DNA of 12,104 nt from Crocinitomicaceae bacterium (GCA_027084145.1 JALWLM010000375.1:1-12104), one strand, 5' to 3'. Shown: positions 1 to 8,224, counted from the first letter of the stretch. The notes: generated from the letters alone by a model not told the origin. Made by a program: numbers and translations.

Positions 1-20
1 AAAAATCGAAGATAAACTTT

Positions 21-29
21 TATTTTTGC
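21..29 (+). promoter_or_regulatory. Bacteroidota-type promoter -7 element for the M23 peptidase gene
   Basis: TATTTTTGC matches the Bacteroidota primary sigma factor -7 consensus TAnnTTTG exactly, with the common trailing C. It ends 17 bases before the ATG at 47, so transcription would begin about 10 to 13 bases before the start codon. The matching -33 TTTG element would lie at or beyond the left edge of the window and cannot be checked. Confidence 0.6.
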
Positions 30-46
30 AGTTATTACAATAACAA

Positions 47-961
47 ATGAAACATTTATTACTCTTATTTCTGCTTTTTTTCTCTCTTAATTCATTCTCT
101 CAAAGAATTATTGATACTGTTTTTATTAATGGAGAAAAAGTTTTTATAAAGTCTAATCATACATGGATATATGAAAAAGACTTAAACTTTAACGGAATTT
201 TAAACGAATATGTTCACCAGCAAATCGCTTCTGACACATCTCTAAATTATATCTACGAATGGAATCATGAAGAATGTTTTCCCTCGGACTTTAAAAATGA
301 CCCTAACAAATTAAAAGATACGATTTGGCTTTGTCTTAAAGATAGTGTTCATGGTGGTTTTGTAATGCCTTTTAATGGAAGAGTCACCTCTCATTTTGGA
401 TGGAGAAGAGGAAGAATGCACAACGGTACCGATATTGATTTAGTTACAGGAGATACTGTTCGAGCTGCATTTTCAGGGAAAATAAGGTATGCTAAATATA
501 ATACCGGTGGTTTTGGTAATCTTGTAATCATCAGACATTATAACGGTTTAGAAACACTTTACGCTCATTTAAGTCAAATGCTTGTTGTTCCTAATCAAGA
601 AGTAAAAGCAGGTGATCCGATAGGGCTCGGGGGAAATACCGGTCGTTCTTATGGTTCTCACCTACACTTTGAAACGCGTTTTTATGACATTCCGATAGAT
701 CCGGAAAAATTGATTGACTTCAAAAAAGGAGTATTGAAGGATGATAATCTTTTAGTTCACAAAAAGTTGTTTCATGGAACAGCAAGGTCTTCTTATACAA
801 CAAGCTCTTCAGGAGGTCGAAAATATTACAGAATCCGGTCGGGAGATACACTAAGTTCCATTGCCAGAAGAAATGGTACGACTGTTTCCAGATTATGTCA
901 ATTAAACGGTATTCGTCCTACTTCTATTTTGCGGGTAGGAAAGACATTACGTGTAAAGTAA
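47..961 (+). CDS. Secreted M23-family metallopeptidase with C-terminal LysM domain
   Basis: This is a predicted zinc endopeptidase that cuts peptide cross-links in peptidoglycan, acting outside the inner membrane. Residues 1-19 form a signal peptide: one Lys, a Leu/Phe-rich core, and a likely cut after SFSQ. Residues 20-100 are an N-terminal region I do not recognise. Residues 105-220 are the LytM/M23 fold with the full set of expected residues: H125 and D129 in HNGTD, H174 in YAHLS, and H205 and H207 in SHLHFE. It is therefore probably an active enzyme and not a degenerate EnvC/NlpD-type activator. A Ser/Thr/Gly-rich linker (about 246-258) leads to one LysM (260-303, containing SGDTLSSIA), which binds glycan. 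The ATG at 47 is supported by the signal peptide and by the promoter element 17 bases upstream. The gene converges on mutB. The family assignment is firm; the exact bond cut and the role (growth, division or turnover) cannot be read from sequence. Confidence 0.92.
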   Translation: MKHLLLLFLLFFSLNSFSQRIIDTVFINGEKVFIKSNHTWIYEKDLNFNGILNEYVHQQIASDTSLNYIYEWNHEECFPSDFKNDPNKLKDTIWLCLKDSVHGGFVMPFNGRVTSHFGWRRGRMHNGTDIDLVTGDTVRAAFSGKIRYAKYNTGGFGNLVIIRHYNGLETLYAHLSQMLVVPNQEVKAGDPIGLGGNTGRSYGSHLHFETRFYDIPIDPEKLIDFKKGVLKDDNLLVHKKLFHGTARSSYTTSSSGGRKYYRIRSGDTLSSIARRNGTTVSRLCQLNGIRPTSILRVGKTLRVK

Positions 962-1024
962 CTTACTTTCCACTTATTTTTCTACTGAAAACTGAAATGG
1001 ATAATGATTTTTAATCAAAAGAGT

Positions 1025-3163
1025 CTATTCTTCCTCTAAACTACGAATCAATAATTCTAAAATTTCTTGAGCTGCTTTAGAGATTTTTGTTCCTGGACCG
1101 AAAACCCCAAAAACACCTGCATCATATAAGAAATCATAATCTTGGCGAGGAATCACTCCTCCGGCAATAACCATAATATCTTCTCTACCTAATTTCTTTA
1201 ATTCTTCAATGACTTTAGGAACCAGTGTTTTATGTCCTGCTGCAAGTGACGAAACCCCTAAAACGTGTACATCATTTTCTACAGCTTGTTTGGCTGCTTC
1301 TTCTGGAGTCTGAAAAAGTGGACCGATATCTACATCAAAACCGATATCTGCAAATGAAGTTGCTATAATTTTTGCTCCACGATCATGACCGTCCTGTCCC
1401 ATTTTTGCAATCATAATTCGAGGACGACGCCCTTCCATTTCACTAAATTTATCCGCTAATTCTTTTGCTTTTTCAAAATCTTTATCTCCCATGGCTTCTG
1501 ATGAATATACACCGCTAATTGAACGAATAACAGCTTGATAGCGTCCAAAAGCACGTTCCATTGCTTCGGAAATTTCTCCTAATGATGCTCTTTCTCTTGC
1601 ACATTTAATTGCAATTTCTAATAAGTTCCCTTTTCCTGTTTTCGCTGCTTCATACAACTCATTAAGTGCTGCTTGTACTTTTTCGTTATCTCGATTTTCT
1701 TTTAATTGCTTTAATCTTTCAATTTGTTTTAAACGAACAGCTGTATTGTCAACTTCCAATATCTCAATTTCTTCTTCATTCTCCGTTTGATATCGGTTAA
1801 CCCCTACAATAATATCTTTCCCCGCATCAATTCTAGCTTGTTTCCTTGCTGCTGCTTCCTCAATACGCATTTTAGGTATTCCTGTTTCTATCGCTTTTGC
1901 CATTCCACCCAATTCTTCTACTTCCATAATCAATTCCCAAGCTTTTCGGGTAATTTCTTCTGTTAATTTTTCTACATAATAACTTCCTCCCAGCGGGTCA
2001 ATATGTTGTGTAATTCCCGTTTCTTTTTGTAAGTAAATTTGTGTGTTTCTTGCTATCCGTGCAGAAAAATCCGTTGGTAGTGCAATAGCTTCATCCAAGG
2101 CATTGGTGTGTAATGATTGCGTTCCTCCTAAAGCTGCCGCAAGTGCTTCGATACATGTTCGCATCACATTATTAAACGGATCTTGTTCTGTTAAACTCCA
2201 CCCTGACGTTTGACAATGGGTTCTTAAGGCCATGGACTTTGGATTTTTAGGGTTAAATTGTTTGACCAGCTTCGCCCAAAGAATACGTGCCGCTCTCATT
2301 TTGGCAACTTCCATGTAATGATTCATCCCTATTGCCCAAAAGAAACTTAATCGAGGTGCAAAAGTATCAATATCCATTCCCGCATTGATTCCCGCTCTCA
2401 AATATTCTAATCCATCCGCTAAGGTATATGCCAACTCAATTGTAGCTGTTGCTCCCGCTTCCTGCATATGATATCCTGAAATAGAAATTGAATTGAAGCG
2501 AGGCATATTTTTCGATGTATATTCAAAAATATCAGAAATAATTCTCATTGAATGACGTGGAGGATAGATGTAAGTATTCCTTACCATGAATTCTTTTAAA
2601 ATATCATTCTGTATTGTCCCTGATAACTGCTCTTGTTTTACTCCTTGTTCTTCAGCTGCCACAACATAAAAAGCAAGAATCGGTAATACTGCTCCATTCA
2701 TTGTCATGGATACAGACATTTTATCCAAGGGAATTTGGTCAAATAAAATTTTCATATCCAAAATAGAATCGATAGCCACCCCTGCTTTACCCACATCTCC
2801 TTCTACTCTCGGGTGATCGGAATCATATCCTCGGTGCGTAGCCAAATCAAAAGCAACCGAAAGCCCTTTTTGTCCCGCCTTCAAATTTCTACGATAAAAC
2901 GCATTGGATTCTTCCGCTGTTGAGAAACCCGCGTATTGTCTAATTGTCCAAGGACGAACAGCATACATTGAGCTATAAGGTCCTCTCAAATAGGGAGCTA
3001 TTCCGGAAACAAAACCTATATGCTCCGTTTCTTCAATATCTTTTTTATCATAAAATGATTGTAATTTTATTTTTTCTGCCGTAGTAAAAGTTTCCTCTTT
3101 TATTTGCAGTTTTTTCTCTACAGATGTATCTAACGATATGTCCTTAAAATTTACTCGTTTCAT
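1025..3163 (-). CDS. mutB: Methylmalonyl-CoA mutase, large (catalytic, cobalamin-binding) subunit
   Basis: This is the adenosylcobalamin-dependent mutase subunit that interconverts (R)-methylmalonyl-CoA and succinyl-CoA in the cytoplasm; it serves propionyl-CoA breakdown or succinate-to-propionate metabolism. At 712 residues it is full length for the family. The TIM-barrel catalytic domain (about 50-560) contains GPYSSMYAVRPWTIRQYAGF (61-80), SVAFDLATHRGYDSD (102-116), SGYHMQEAGA with H232, and CQTSGWSLTEQDP (317-329). The C-terminal cobalamin-binding domain (about 580-712) has DGHDRG (591-596), whose H593 is the expected lower cobalt ligand, then GVSSLAAGH (636-644) and AGGVIP (667-672). Tyr in the GPY/MY segment and Arg in the PP-R-HSMR segment favour methylmalonyl-CoA over isobutyryl-CoA as substrate. 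The ATG overlaps the mutA stop codon (ATGA, 3160-3163) and follows the purine-rich GAAGAAG, so translation is probably coupled. It is the last gene of its run, with no evident terminator after it. No MeaB/ArgK chaperone or epimerase gene is in the window. Confidence 0.97.
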   Translation of the reverse strand: MKRVNFKDISLDTSVEKKLQIKEETFTTAEKIKLQSFYDKKDIEETEHIGFVSGIAPYLRGPYSSMYAVRPWTIRQYAGFSTAEESNAFYRRNLKAGQKGLSVAFDLATHRGYDSDHPRVEGDVGKAGVAIDSILDMKILFDQIPLDKMSVSMTMNGAVLPILAFYVVAAEEQGVKQEQLSGTIQNDILKEFMVRNTYIYPPRHSMRIISDIFEYTSKNMPRFNSISISGYHMQEAGATATIELAYTLADGLEYLRAGINAGMDIDTFAPRLSFFWAIGMNHYMEVAKMRAARILWAKLVKQFNPKNPKSMALRTHCQTSGWSLTEQDPFNNVMRTCIEALAAALGGTQSLHTNALDEAIALPTDFSARIARNTQIYLQKETGITQHIDPLGGSYYVEKLTEEITRKAWELIMEVEELGGMAKAIETGIPKMRIEEAAARKQARIDAGKDIIVGVNRYQTENEEEIEILEVDNTAVRLKQIERLKQLKENRDNEKVQAALNELYEAAKTGKGNLLEIAIKCARERASLGEISEAMERAFGRYQAVIRSISGVYSSEAMGDKDFEKAKELADKFSEMEGRRPRIMIAKMGQDGHDRGAKIIATSFADIGFDVDIGPLFQTPEEAAKQAVENDVHVLGVSSLAAGHKTLVPKVIEELKKLGREDIMVIAGGVIPRQDYDFLYDAGVFGVFGPGTKISKAAQEILELLIRSLEEE

Positions 3164-4506
3164 GCTTCTTCTGCAATATATTCTTTTTCTAAAATTAGTG
3201 GTTCTACCCCCAAGTATTTTTCATTCAACGTCCATTCATTCTCCTCCTTTTTTTCAGGAAAATAGACGTTAATTCCAATAAGTTCTACTTCTTTATTGTT
3301 GATTTTTTTGATTCTCTCCTCTCTTATCTTCATGACCTCATCAATAAATTGCTTCCTTTTATCCTCATCAAACAAACTTGTTTCATCATCATATTCTTGA
3401 AACTTCTCCCATGCTTTTTCAGCAATAAACTCTGTCAATTTTTCCGTTGAATAACTTCCTCCTACCGGATCGATGACTTTATCGGCAAAAGATTCTTCCT
3501 TTAAAATATTAACCGTATTCAACGCCATTCTTTGTGAAAGTTCTTTTGTTCCCTTTGAAGAATATAAATCAAAAGGCAATACACAAATAGAATCCACTCC
3601 TCCGTTAATCACTGACATGACCTCTGTTGTTTGTCGCAACAAGTTTGTGTACGGATCTTTTAATGATTTGTTAACATAGGTACAATACGAAATTATGTGA
3701 GCTTTGTAAGCGCTTTGACATTCAGGATTATACATTCGTATGATTTTAGCCCAAAGCCATTTAAATGCTCTGATTTTAGCTGTTTCGATAAAATAATTGC
3801 TTCCTATTCCAAAATGAAAACCAATCATTTTTGTTGCTTGGTCAATACTATACCCTCTCTTTAGCAGCTGATATAAATATTCATGTCCCGTACTCAAAGC
3901 AAATACTATTTCTTGCCAAGAATTAGCTCCTATCTGTTGTAATTTATGAGCATTTACTGCAAAAATCCTACGAGATGTTCCAAGTTTATCAATGAGTTGA
4001 GGAATATCATCAAAACTCCAATTTTCTTCATGTAGATCTACTTGAAAATGTATCGTATCTTGCAAAGGAATTGCAGATAAAATATCATCTAAGGCTTGTT
4101 GACTTGACAGAATAAAATCCGCTTCAATATACGCAAACAAAATCTCTTTAGTAACTGTTTTCCAATCTACTTGTTTTCCTTGAGAGTCAAAAATTAAATG
4201 TTCAGCCCCGAAATTTAATGCCCAAAGTGCCTTTTCATTACTCTTTTTTTCATCTTCGATGGGCAAATAAAAAACATTTTTAAATTGATTATCTTTTTTT
4301 TGATAACCTCTTTTAAAAGGAAAATTTCCGGGCATTTCTTCTTCCTTAACGACATCTTCGTGATGATAATATGCCGTAAATTGAATGTCTTCAATAACGT
4401 TGTCAAACTCAAGAATAGAAAGAGGTTTCCCTTTTAAATCCGCAACGATTTTATCTATCCATTCTTGCTTACTAACTTTTTTAAATTCTTCAAATAAGCG
4501 TTCCAT
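3160..4506 (-). CDS. mutA: Methylmalonyl-CoA mutase, small (non-catalytic) subunit, short form
   Basis: This is the structural partner of MutB in the heterodimeric mutase. The barrel half is clearly homologous to the large subunit: GFHFGIGSNYFIETAKIRA (229-247) parallels the MutB segment containing FFWAIGMNHYMEVAKMRA, DPYTNLLRQTTEVM (284-297) parallels its DPFNNVMRTCIEAL, and IDPVGGSYSTEKLTE (345-359) parallels IDPLGGSYYVEKLTE. The catalytic and cofactor residues are not kept: there is no SGYHMQEAG segment and no DxHxxG motif. At 448 residues it ends after the barrel. The actinobacterial MutA (about 640 residues, Propionibacterium type) carries a degenerate cobalamin-type domain that is absent here. 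The reading frame is open with no sign of a recent frameshift, and its last part (about 400-448) does not resemble that domain. The ATG lies 5 bases after the upstream EI24-like gene, and the TGA overlaps the mutB start by 4 bases. Confidence 0.93.
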   Translation of the reverse strand: MERLFEEFKKVSKQEWIDKIVADLKGKPLSILEFDNVIEDIQFTAYYHHEDVVKEEEMPGNFPFKRGYQKKDNQFKNVFYLPIEDEKKSNEKALWALNFGAEHLIFDSQGKQVDWKTVTKEILFAYIEADFILSSQQALDDILSAIPLQDTIHFQVDLHEENWSFDDIPQLIDKLGTSRRIFAVNAHKLQQIGANSWQEIVFALSTGHEYLYQLLKRGYSIDQATKMIGFHFGIGSNYFIETAKIRAFKWLWAKIIRMYNPECQSAYKAHIISYCTYVNKSLKDPYTNLLRQTTEVMSVINGGVDSICVLPFDLYSSKGTKELSQRMALNTVNILKEESFADKVIDPVGGSYSTEKLTEFIAEKAWEKFQEYDDETSLFDEDKRKQFIDEVMKIREERIKKINNKEVELIGINVYFPEKKEENEWTLNEKYLGVEPLILEKEYIAEEA

Positions 4507-4511
4507 ATTCT

Positions 4512-5228
4512 CTATTTAAACCGTTTATTAGGTAACCGCTTGGTAATATACAAATAAACTACCGTTGTAATCATTAATGTAAAGATAGGAGAAAGCGGAA
4601 TACCTATCATCGGAATTTTATAAATAATCAAAAAAATACTACCGGAAATAATCATTGCAAGCGGATTTTTGAAAGCAAATTTTAAAGAATCAATCACTCC
4701 GATCTTATATCGTTCAAGTGCATAATCATAAAAAGAAAAAGCGAAAAAGAAAGAGGCAATCAACCAATCGGCAAAATCATCCAAAAAATCCAATCCGAAA
4801 ATCCATGAAATAAGATAATAAATTCCATAAAAAATGATTTCCAAAAAAATAGCCAATGCAACAACAAATATCATTCGAATCATATCTTCAATGAGCCGGA
4901 TAAGGTCAAAATGATATTTATTACCGGTTAAAAATTCATCCCAACGTTCACCTAGAATCGTATTCACGGGAGCAAGAATCGTTAAGATAAAGAAGATATT
5001 GATTTGTAATAAAATTGAATCTGTTACTTGTAACAAATTATATTTGATCGACTCCCAAGTATCATGAATATCAGTCCCTTGTACGTCATTAATGCCCAAT
5101 GATTCTCTTATCCACCAAAAAATAAGCGTGATAACTATCCCCGGAGTGAAAAAGAGAATATACTTTCCCTTTGATAATTGTTCTATTGTAAATTGTATCG
5201 CTTTTGTATGGTATAAAAGTGTTTTCAC
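4512..5228 (-). CDS. EI24/CysZ-like multi-pass membrane protein of unknown function
   Basis: This is a 238-residue integral inner-membrane protein. Hydrophobic segments are visible at about 23-41, 71-92, 115-145 (long enough for one or two passes), 153-170, 190-206 and 208-228. The ends are basic (KTLLYHTK at the N-terminus, KRLPNKRFK at the C-terminus). The arrangement and the FYDYALERYKIG-x-x-SLKFAFKNP segment (166-189) resemble the EI24 domain family, to which the sulfate permease CysZ belongs. I infer family membership from topology and this segment; transport of sulfate is not shown. The start is GTG at 5228, which overlaps the TGA of the upstream hutF (GTGA, 5225-5228); no ATG lies near the N-terminus, so this start is the best choice and implies translational coupling. 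The stop is TAG, 5 bases before mutA. Its place between a histidine-pathway enzyme and methylmalonyl-CoA mutase gives no clear functional hint. Confidence 0.62.
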   Translation of the reverse strand: MKTLLYHTKAIQFTIEQLSKGKYILFFTPGIVITLIFWWIRESLGINDVQGTDIHDTWESIKYNLLQVTDSILLQINIFFILTILAPVNTILGERWDEFLTGNKYHFDLIRLIEDMIRMIFVVALAIFLEIIFYGIYYLISWIFGLDFLDDFADWLIASFFFAFSFYDYALERYKIGVIDSLKFAFKNPLAMIISGSIFLIIYKIPMIGIPLSPIFTLMITTVVYLYITKRLPNKRFK

Positions 5229-6589
5229 ATTATCTTTTTTAAAACTTTAATAAATTTTTCTTCATGCTCTTCTCCATGTGACGGATTGTAAAATCTTCCG
5301 TTGACAATGGTTCCTGCATTCCACCGAATATCTCCCGAATATACTAATGTTGAAGCAATAAATTCATCTTTCCTTGCTGCTAACTTTTCTTTTTCATAAT
5401 AAACAACAGCATTCAATTTTGATCCCACTGAAAAATATTCCTCACTATCATCATTCATCGCTTTTCTTCCGGACAAGGTCGCCATTTGAATAGCAAACTC
5501 ACCAGTATTCCCTGTTGTATCAGATGCAAAGATATTTCTTTTATGAGAAGTTAATCGTTGACCGTAATCTAAAGTTCTTAATTCTTCCAATGGATTTAAA
5601 CCAATATGACTATCTGTTCCTATACTCCATTTTCCGCCTGACTTTTGAAAATCAATTAAAGGAAAAATACCATCTCCCAAATTACCCTCTGTGGAAGGAC
5701 ATAAAACAACATGTGCTCCAGATTGAGCTATTCCTTTTACTTCGCTTTCCGTTAAATGTGTTGCATGTACCAAATGAAATCTTTGTGACATCTCTACATG
5801 ATCCAACATCCACTCTACCGGCCGTTTTCCCGTATAGTCGATACAATCATTCACTTCTTTTAATTGCTCAGATATATGAATATGAAAAGGAATGTTTTGG
5901 TAATCCCAATGATTAGCCATTAATTGAACCAAAGGAAGTTCTACCGCCCTTAATGAATGAATTCCAAGTGCAATGTTGGCTCCTTTATATTTTTTTGTTG
6001 CCTTTGCTGTTTTTTCAAACAATTCCAAATAATCTTCTTCTGAGAAAGAGATAAAACGTTTTTGTTTTTCTGTAGGAGGCATTCCAAAACCTCCTTTTTG
6101 ATAAAAAATAGGAATAAGCGTGATATTAATTCCCGTTTTTTGAGCCGCTGAAATCAACCGCTCTCCCATCTCTGCAATATTATTGTATTTGTTTCCGGAG
6201 ATATCGTGATGAAGATAATGGAATTCTGCTACATGCGTATAACCATGTCTTATCATTTCGTAATAAAGCTGCGTGGCTATAGTTTCAAAATCATCCGGGG
6301 ATAATCTTAATGCCAGATGATACATATTTTCCCTCCATGACCAAAAATCATCTTGCGTATGAACCGGATGAACTTCTGCCAACCCGCACATTGCATATTG
6401 AAATGAATGGGAATGAGCATTTTGAAATCCCGGAAAAGCTATTCCGTCAATCTGTTGTCCTTTATCATTACTATTTTCTACAATTTCCGTGATTACCCCG
6501 TCTTCATCACATGAAATCGTTATGTTTTCTTTCCAACCTTCTTTTTGTAAAAGCTTTTTAAACGTATATCGCATCTTCAATCTATTCAT
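5225..6589 (-). CDS. hutF: Formimidoylglutamate deiminase (HutF-type amidohydrolase)
   Basis: This is a predicted metal-dependent hydrolase that turns N-formimidoyl-L-glutamate into N-formyl-L-glutamate and ammonia, the fourth step of one branch of histidine degradation in the cytoplasm. It has the amidohydrolase-superfamily residues: H59 and H61 (NAHSHSFQ), the FHIHISEQ segment with H236, H238 and E241, H275 and H278 (VHATHL), and D326 (GTDSH). Features that point to HutF among the amidohydrolases are DDFWSWRENMY (80-90), EMIRHGYTHVAEFHYLHH (111-128) and CPSTEGNLGDGIFP (297-310). The 454 residues fit the family. The start may be the internal Met6 (base 6574), because HutF proteins usually begin close to the MRYTFKKLLQKEGW segment; the first five residues are uncertain. 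It lies 70 bases after nnr and its TGA overlaps the next gene's GTG. No hutH, hutU, hutI or hutG is in the window, so the pathway context rests on the protein alone. A related deaminase of guanine or S-adenosylhomocysteine type is less likely given these motifs. Confidence 0.87.
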   Translation of the reverse strand: MNRLKMRYTFKKLLQKEGWKENITISCDEDGVITEIVENSNDKGQQIDGIAFPGFQNAHSHSFQYAMCGLAEVHPVHTQDDFWSWRENMYHLALRLSPDDFETIATQLYYEMIRHGYTHVAEFHYLHHDISGNKYNNIAEMGERLISAAQKTGINITLIPIFYQKGGFGMPPTEKQKRFISFSEEDYLELFEKTAKATKKYKGANIALGIHSLRAVELPLVQLMANHWDYQNIPFHIHISEQLKEVNDCIDYTGKRPVEWMLDHVEMSQRFHLVHATHLTESEVKGIAQSGAHVVLCPSTEGNLGDGIFPLIDFQKSGGKWSIGTDSHIGLNPLEELRTLDYGQRLTSHKRNIFASDTTGNTGEFAIQMATLSGRKAMNDDSEEYFSVGSKLNAVVYYEKEKLAARKDEFIASTLVYSGDIRWNAGTIVNGRFYNPSHGEEHEEKFIKVLKKIM

Positions 6590-6659
6590 CTTATAAAACT
6601 ACTATTATTATTGAATCGATTAGCATTTTCTGAAACCGATGTTTGTTTGAACCAAAAAA

Positions 6660-8156
6660 TTATTTTTTTAACTTTTGAAATGCTTTTCCCAAATTTTTGA
6701 TCATATCTGAAGCAATCAAACTTTCTTCACTTTCTTGTTTTAAAGCAAGATCTCCTGAGAGACCATGTATATAAACTCCTATTAAAGCAGCATCCAAAGG
6801 ACAATATCCCTGTGCTAAAAATCCTGTAATTATTCCTGTTAAAACATCTCCACTTCCTCCGGTTGCCATACCCGGATTACCTGTTGAATTAAAAACCACT
6901 GTTCCTTGAGAACAAATGGCTGTATTTGCTCCTTTTAAAACGACAATAACTTGATGTTTTTTTGAAAATGAAATTAATTTTTCCAATTGGTCGAAATCAT
7001 CTTCCGATTTACCGACTAGACGTTCAAACTCCTTAGGGTGTGGTGTGAGAATACTATCTTTAGGCAATTCTTTTAGAAATTCTTTATTTTTTGATAAGAT
7101 ATTCAGTGCATCTGCGTCTATAACAAGTGGTTCTTTCGCATCTTTAAGGAATTGTCCGAATGCTTTTTGCGTTGGCTTTTGTGTTCCCATTCCAGGACCT
7201 ATACCTATGGCTGTCGGTAAAATATTCCACTTCATATTCGTTAAGAAAGATTCATTATCATCCACCTCAACCATCGCTTCAGGAAAAGAAGTCTGCAAAA
7301 TAGTATAGGCACATTGAGGAACCCAACAAGAGACTAACCCTGTACCACTTCTCAAGGCTCCCTTGGCGCTTAAAAGAACCGCACCTGTTTTACCAAAACT
7401 TCCCCCCACCATTAACGCATGTCCGAAAGTTCCTTTATGCGAATACTTCTCTCTATGTCGAAGTTTTTTACGAATATCTTTTTTTTCTAAAATAGCATAT
7501 TTTATTTCTACATTTTTCAAATAATCTTTATCTAATCCAATATCAATTATTTTTATTTTTCCTGTGAAAGGATATGAAAAGGGCAATAAAAAAGCCAATT
7601 TCGGAACTTGAAAAGTAAGCGTATAATCGGCTTTAACTACTGCGTTTTTATTTTTAACGCTTTTATCTGCAAATAACCCTGATGGAAAATCAATAGATAT
7701 TGATAATGCCTTAGATTGATTTATACATTGAATCGCCTCTAAAAAAACTCCTTCGGGTTCTCTTGATAAGCCTATTCCAAAAATACAATCTATAATTACA
7801 TCTTTTTCTTCAATCTTAACGCAATCTTTAAAATGTGAAACATTCACATTGGTCTTTTCTAATCGACTTAAATTTGCTTCAAAAGCTTTTGAATAGTTTG
7901 TTGAAGAAGCAACCATATGAACATTCACCGAATAACCGTCAGCATCTAAAAGCCGAGCAATCACTAAACCATCTCCTCCATTATTTCCGGGACCGCAAAA
8001 AATATGAATCTTATCTTCTTTTTTAATCTTATTTTTGATAAATGCATAACATTTTGAGGCTGCTCGCTCCATTAACTCCAGCTCGGAGATACCTTCATGA
8101 AGCAAAGTTTGTTTGTCTGCTTCATATATTTGTTCCGGGAAAAGTATTTTTTTCAT
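6660..8156 (-). CDS. nnr: Bifunctional NAD(P)H-hydrate epimerase / ADP-dependent NAD(P)H-hydrate dehydratase
   Basis: This is a metabolite-repair enzyme. The N-terminal half interconverts the R and S forms of hydrated NAD(P)H (NADHX, NADPHX) and the C-terminal half dehydrates the S form back to NAD(P)H using ADP. The N-terminal YjeF_N domain (about 1-215) shows FCGPGNNGGDGLVIARLL (53-70), the nucleotide-binding loop, and IIDCIFGIGL (121-130) with the expected acidic residue D123. The C-terminal ribokinase-like domain (about 225-498) shows HKGTFGHALMVGGS (240-253), GIGPGMG (318-324), DADALN (347-352), LTPHPKEFERL (370-380), and GNPGMATGGSGDVLTGII (426-443), where D437 is the likely catalytic base. 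At 498 residues it matches the usual fused form. ATG at 8156 is the natural start and sits 16 bases after a promoter -7 element. It is the first gene of the five-gene run ending in mutB; the link to the next gene (70 bases, no visible terminator) is weaker than the later ones. Confidence 0.95.
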   Translation of the reverse strand: MKKILFPEQIYEADKQTLLHEGISELELMERAASKCYAFIKNKIKKEDKIHIFCGPGNNGGDGLVIARLLDADGYSVNVHMVASSTNYSKAFEANLSRLEKTNVNVSHFKDCVKIEEKDVIIDCIFGIGLSREPEGVFLEAIQCINQSKALSISIDFPSGLFADKSVKNKNAVVKADYTLTFQVPKLAFLLPFSYPFTGKIKIIDIGLDKDYLKNVEIKYAILEKKDIRKKLRHREKYSHKGTFGHALMVGGSFGKTGAVLLSAKGALRSGTGLVSCWVPQCAYTILQTSFPEAMVEVDDNESFLTNMKWNILPTAIGIGPGMGTQKPTQKAFGQFLKDAKEPLVIDADALNILSKNKEFLKELPKDSILTPHPKEFERLVGKSEDDFDQLEKLISFSKKHQVIVVLKGANTAICSQGTVVFNSTGNPGMATGGSGDVLTGIITGFLAQGYCPLDAALIGVYIHGLSGDLALKQESEESLIASDMIKNLGKAFQKLKK

Positions 8157-8172
8157 TGTTTTCGGAATATAT

Positions 8173-8205
8173 TCAAATATCGAAATTTATTCCGTCTTTT
8201 TCAAA
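8173..8205 (-). promoter_or_regulatory. Bacteroidota-type promoter upstream of nnr
   Basis: Read on the - strand there is TTTG (8205-8202), a 20-base spacer, then GATATTTG (8181-8174). The Bacteroidota consensus is TTTG, 19 to 21 bases, TAnnTTTG, so only the first base of the -7 element differs. The predicted transcript would start about 10 bases before the nnr ATG at 8156. It lies in the gap between sulP and nnr and could drive nnr, hutF, the EI24-like gene, mutA and mutB. Confidence 0.55.
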
Positions 8206-8224
8206 GAAAATCAGCTTGTTTTTC

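Noticed and set aside
1005..1017. Small hairpin TGATT-TTT-AATCA between the convergent M23 and mutB genes, possible shared terminator
   Set aside because: The stem is only 5 AT-rich pairs and neither strand has a following U-run (AAAAGAG on +, TTATCC on -). It is too weak to call a terminator.
1025..4506. Isobutyryl-CoA mutase or another acyl-CoA mutase instead of methylmalonyl-CoA mutase
   Set aside because: The large subunit retains the Tyr and Arg positions and the near-identical barrel motifs typical of methylmalonyl-CoA mutase and has the cobalamin domain fused. Isobutyryl-type enzymes usually have that domain as a separate small protein.
5515..5916. 133-codon open frame on the + strand
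   Set aside because: It lies wholly antisense to hutF, whose protein is strongly conserved in motif. The + strand product has no recognisable domain and looks like a shadow frame. The other + strand frames opposite mutA, nnr, sulP and the MORN gene were rejected for the same reason.
6590..6659. Cobalamin riboswitch or separate promoter in front of hutF, controlling the B12-dependent mutase
   Set aside because: The 70-base gap is far too short for a cobalamin riboswitch, and no clear TTTG/TAnnTTTG pair is present. The best match, TAGTTTTA, lacks the key G and a partner element.
8205..8224. GAAAA/TTTTC inverted repeat after the sulP stop codon, possible terminator
   Set aside because: It has a 5-pair stem without GC strength, a 9-base loop and no U-run, and it overlaps the -33 element of the nnr promoter.
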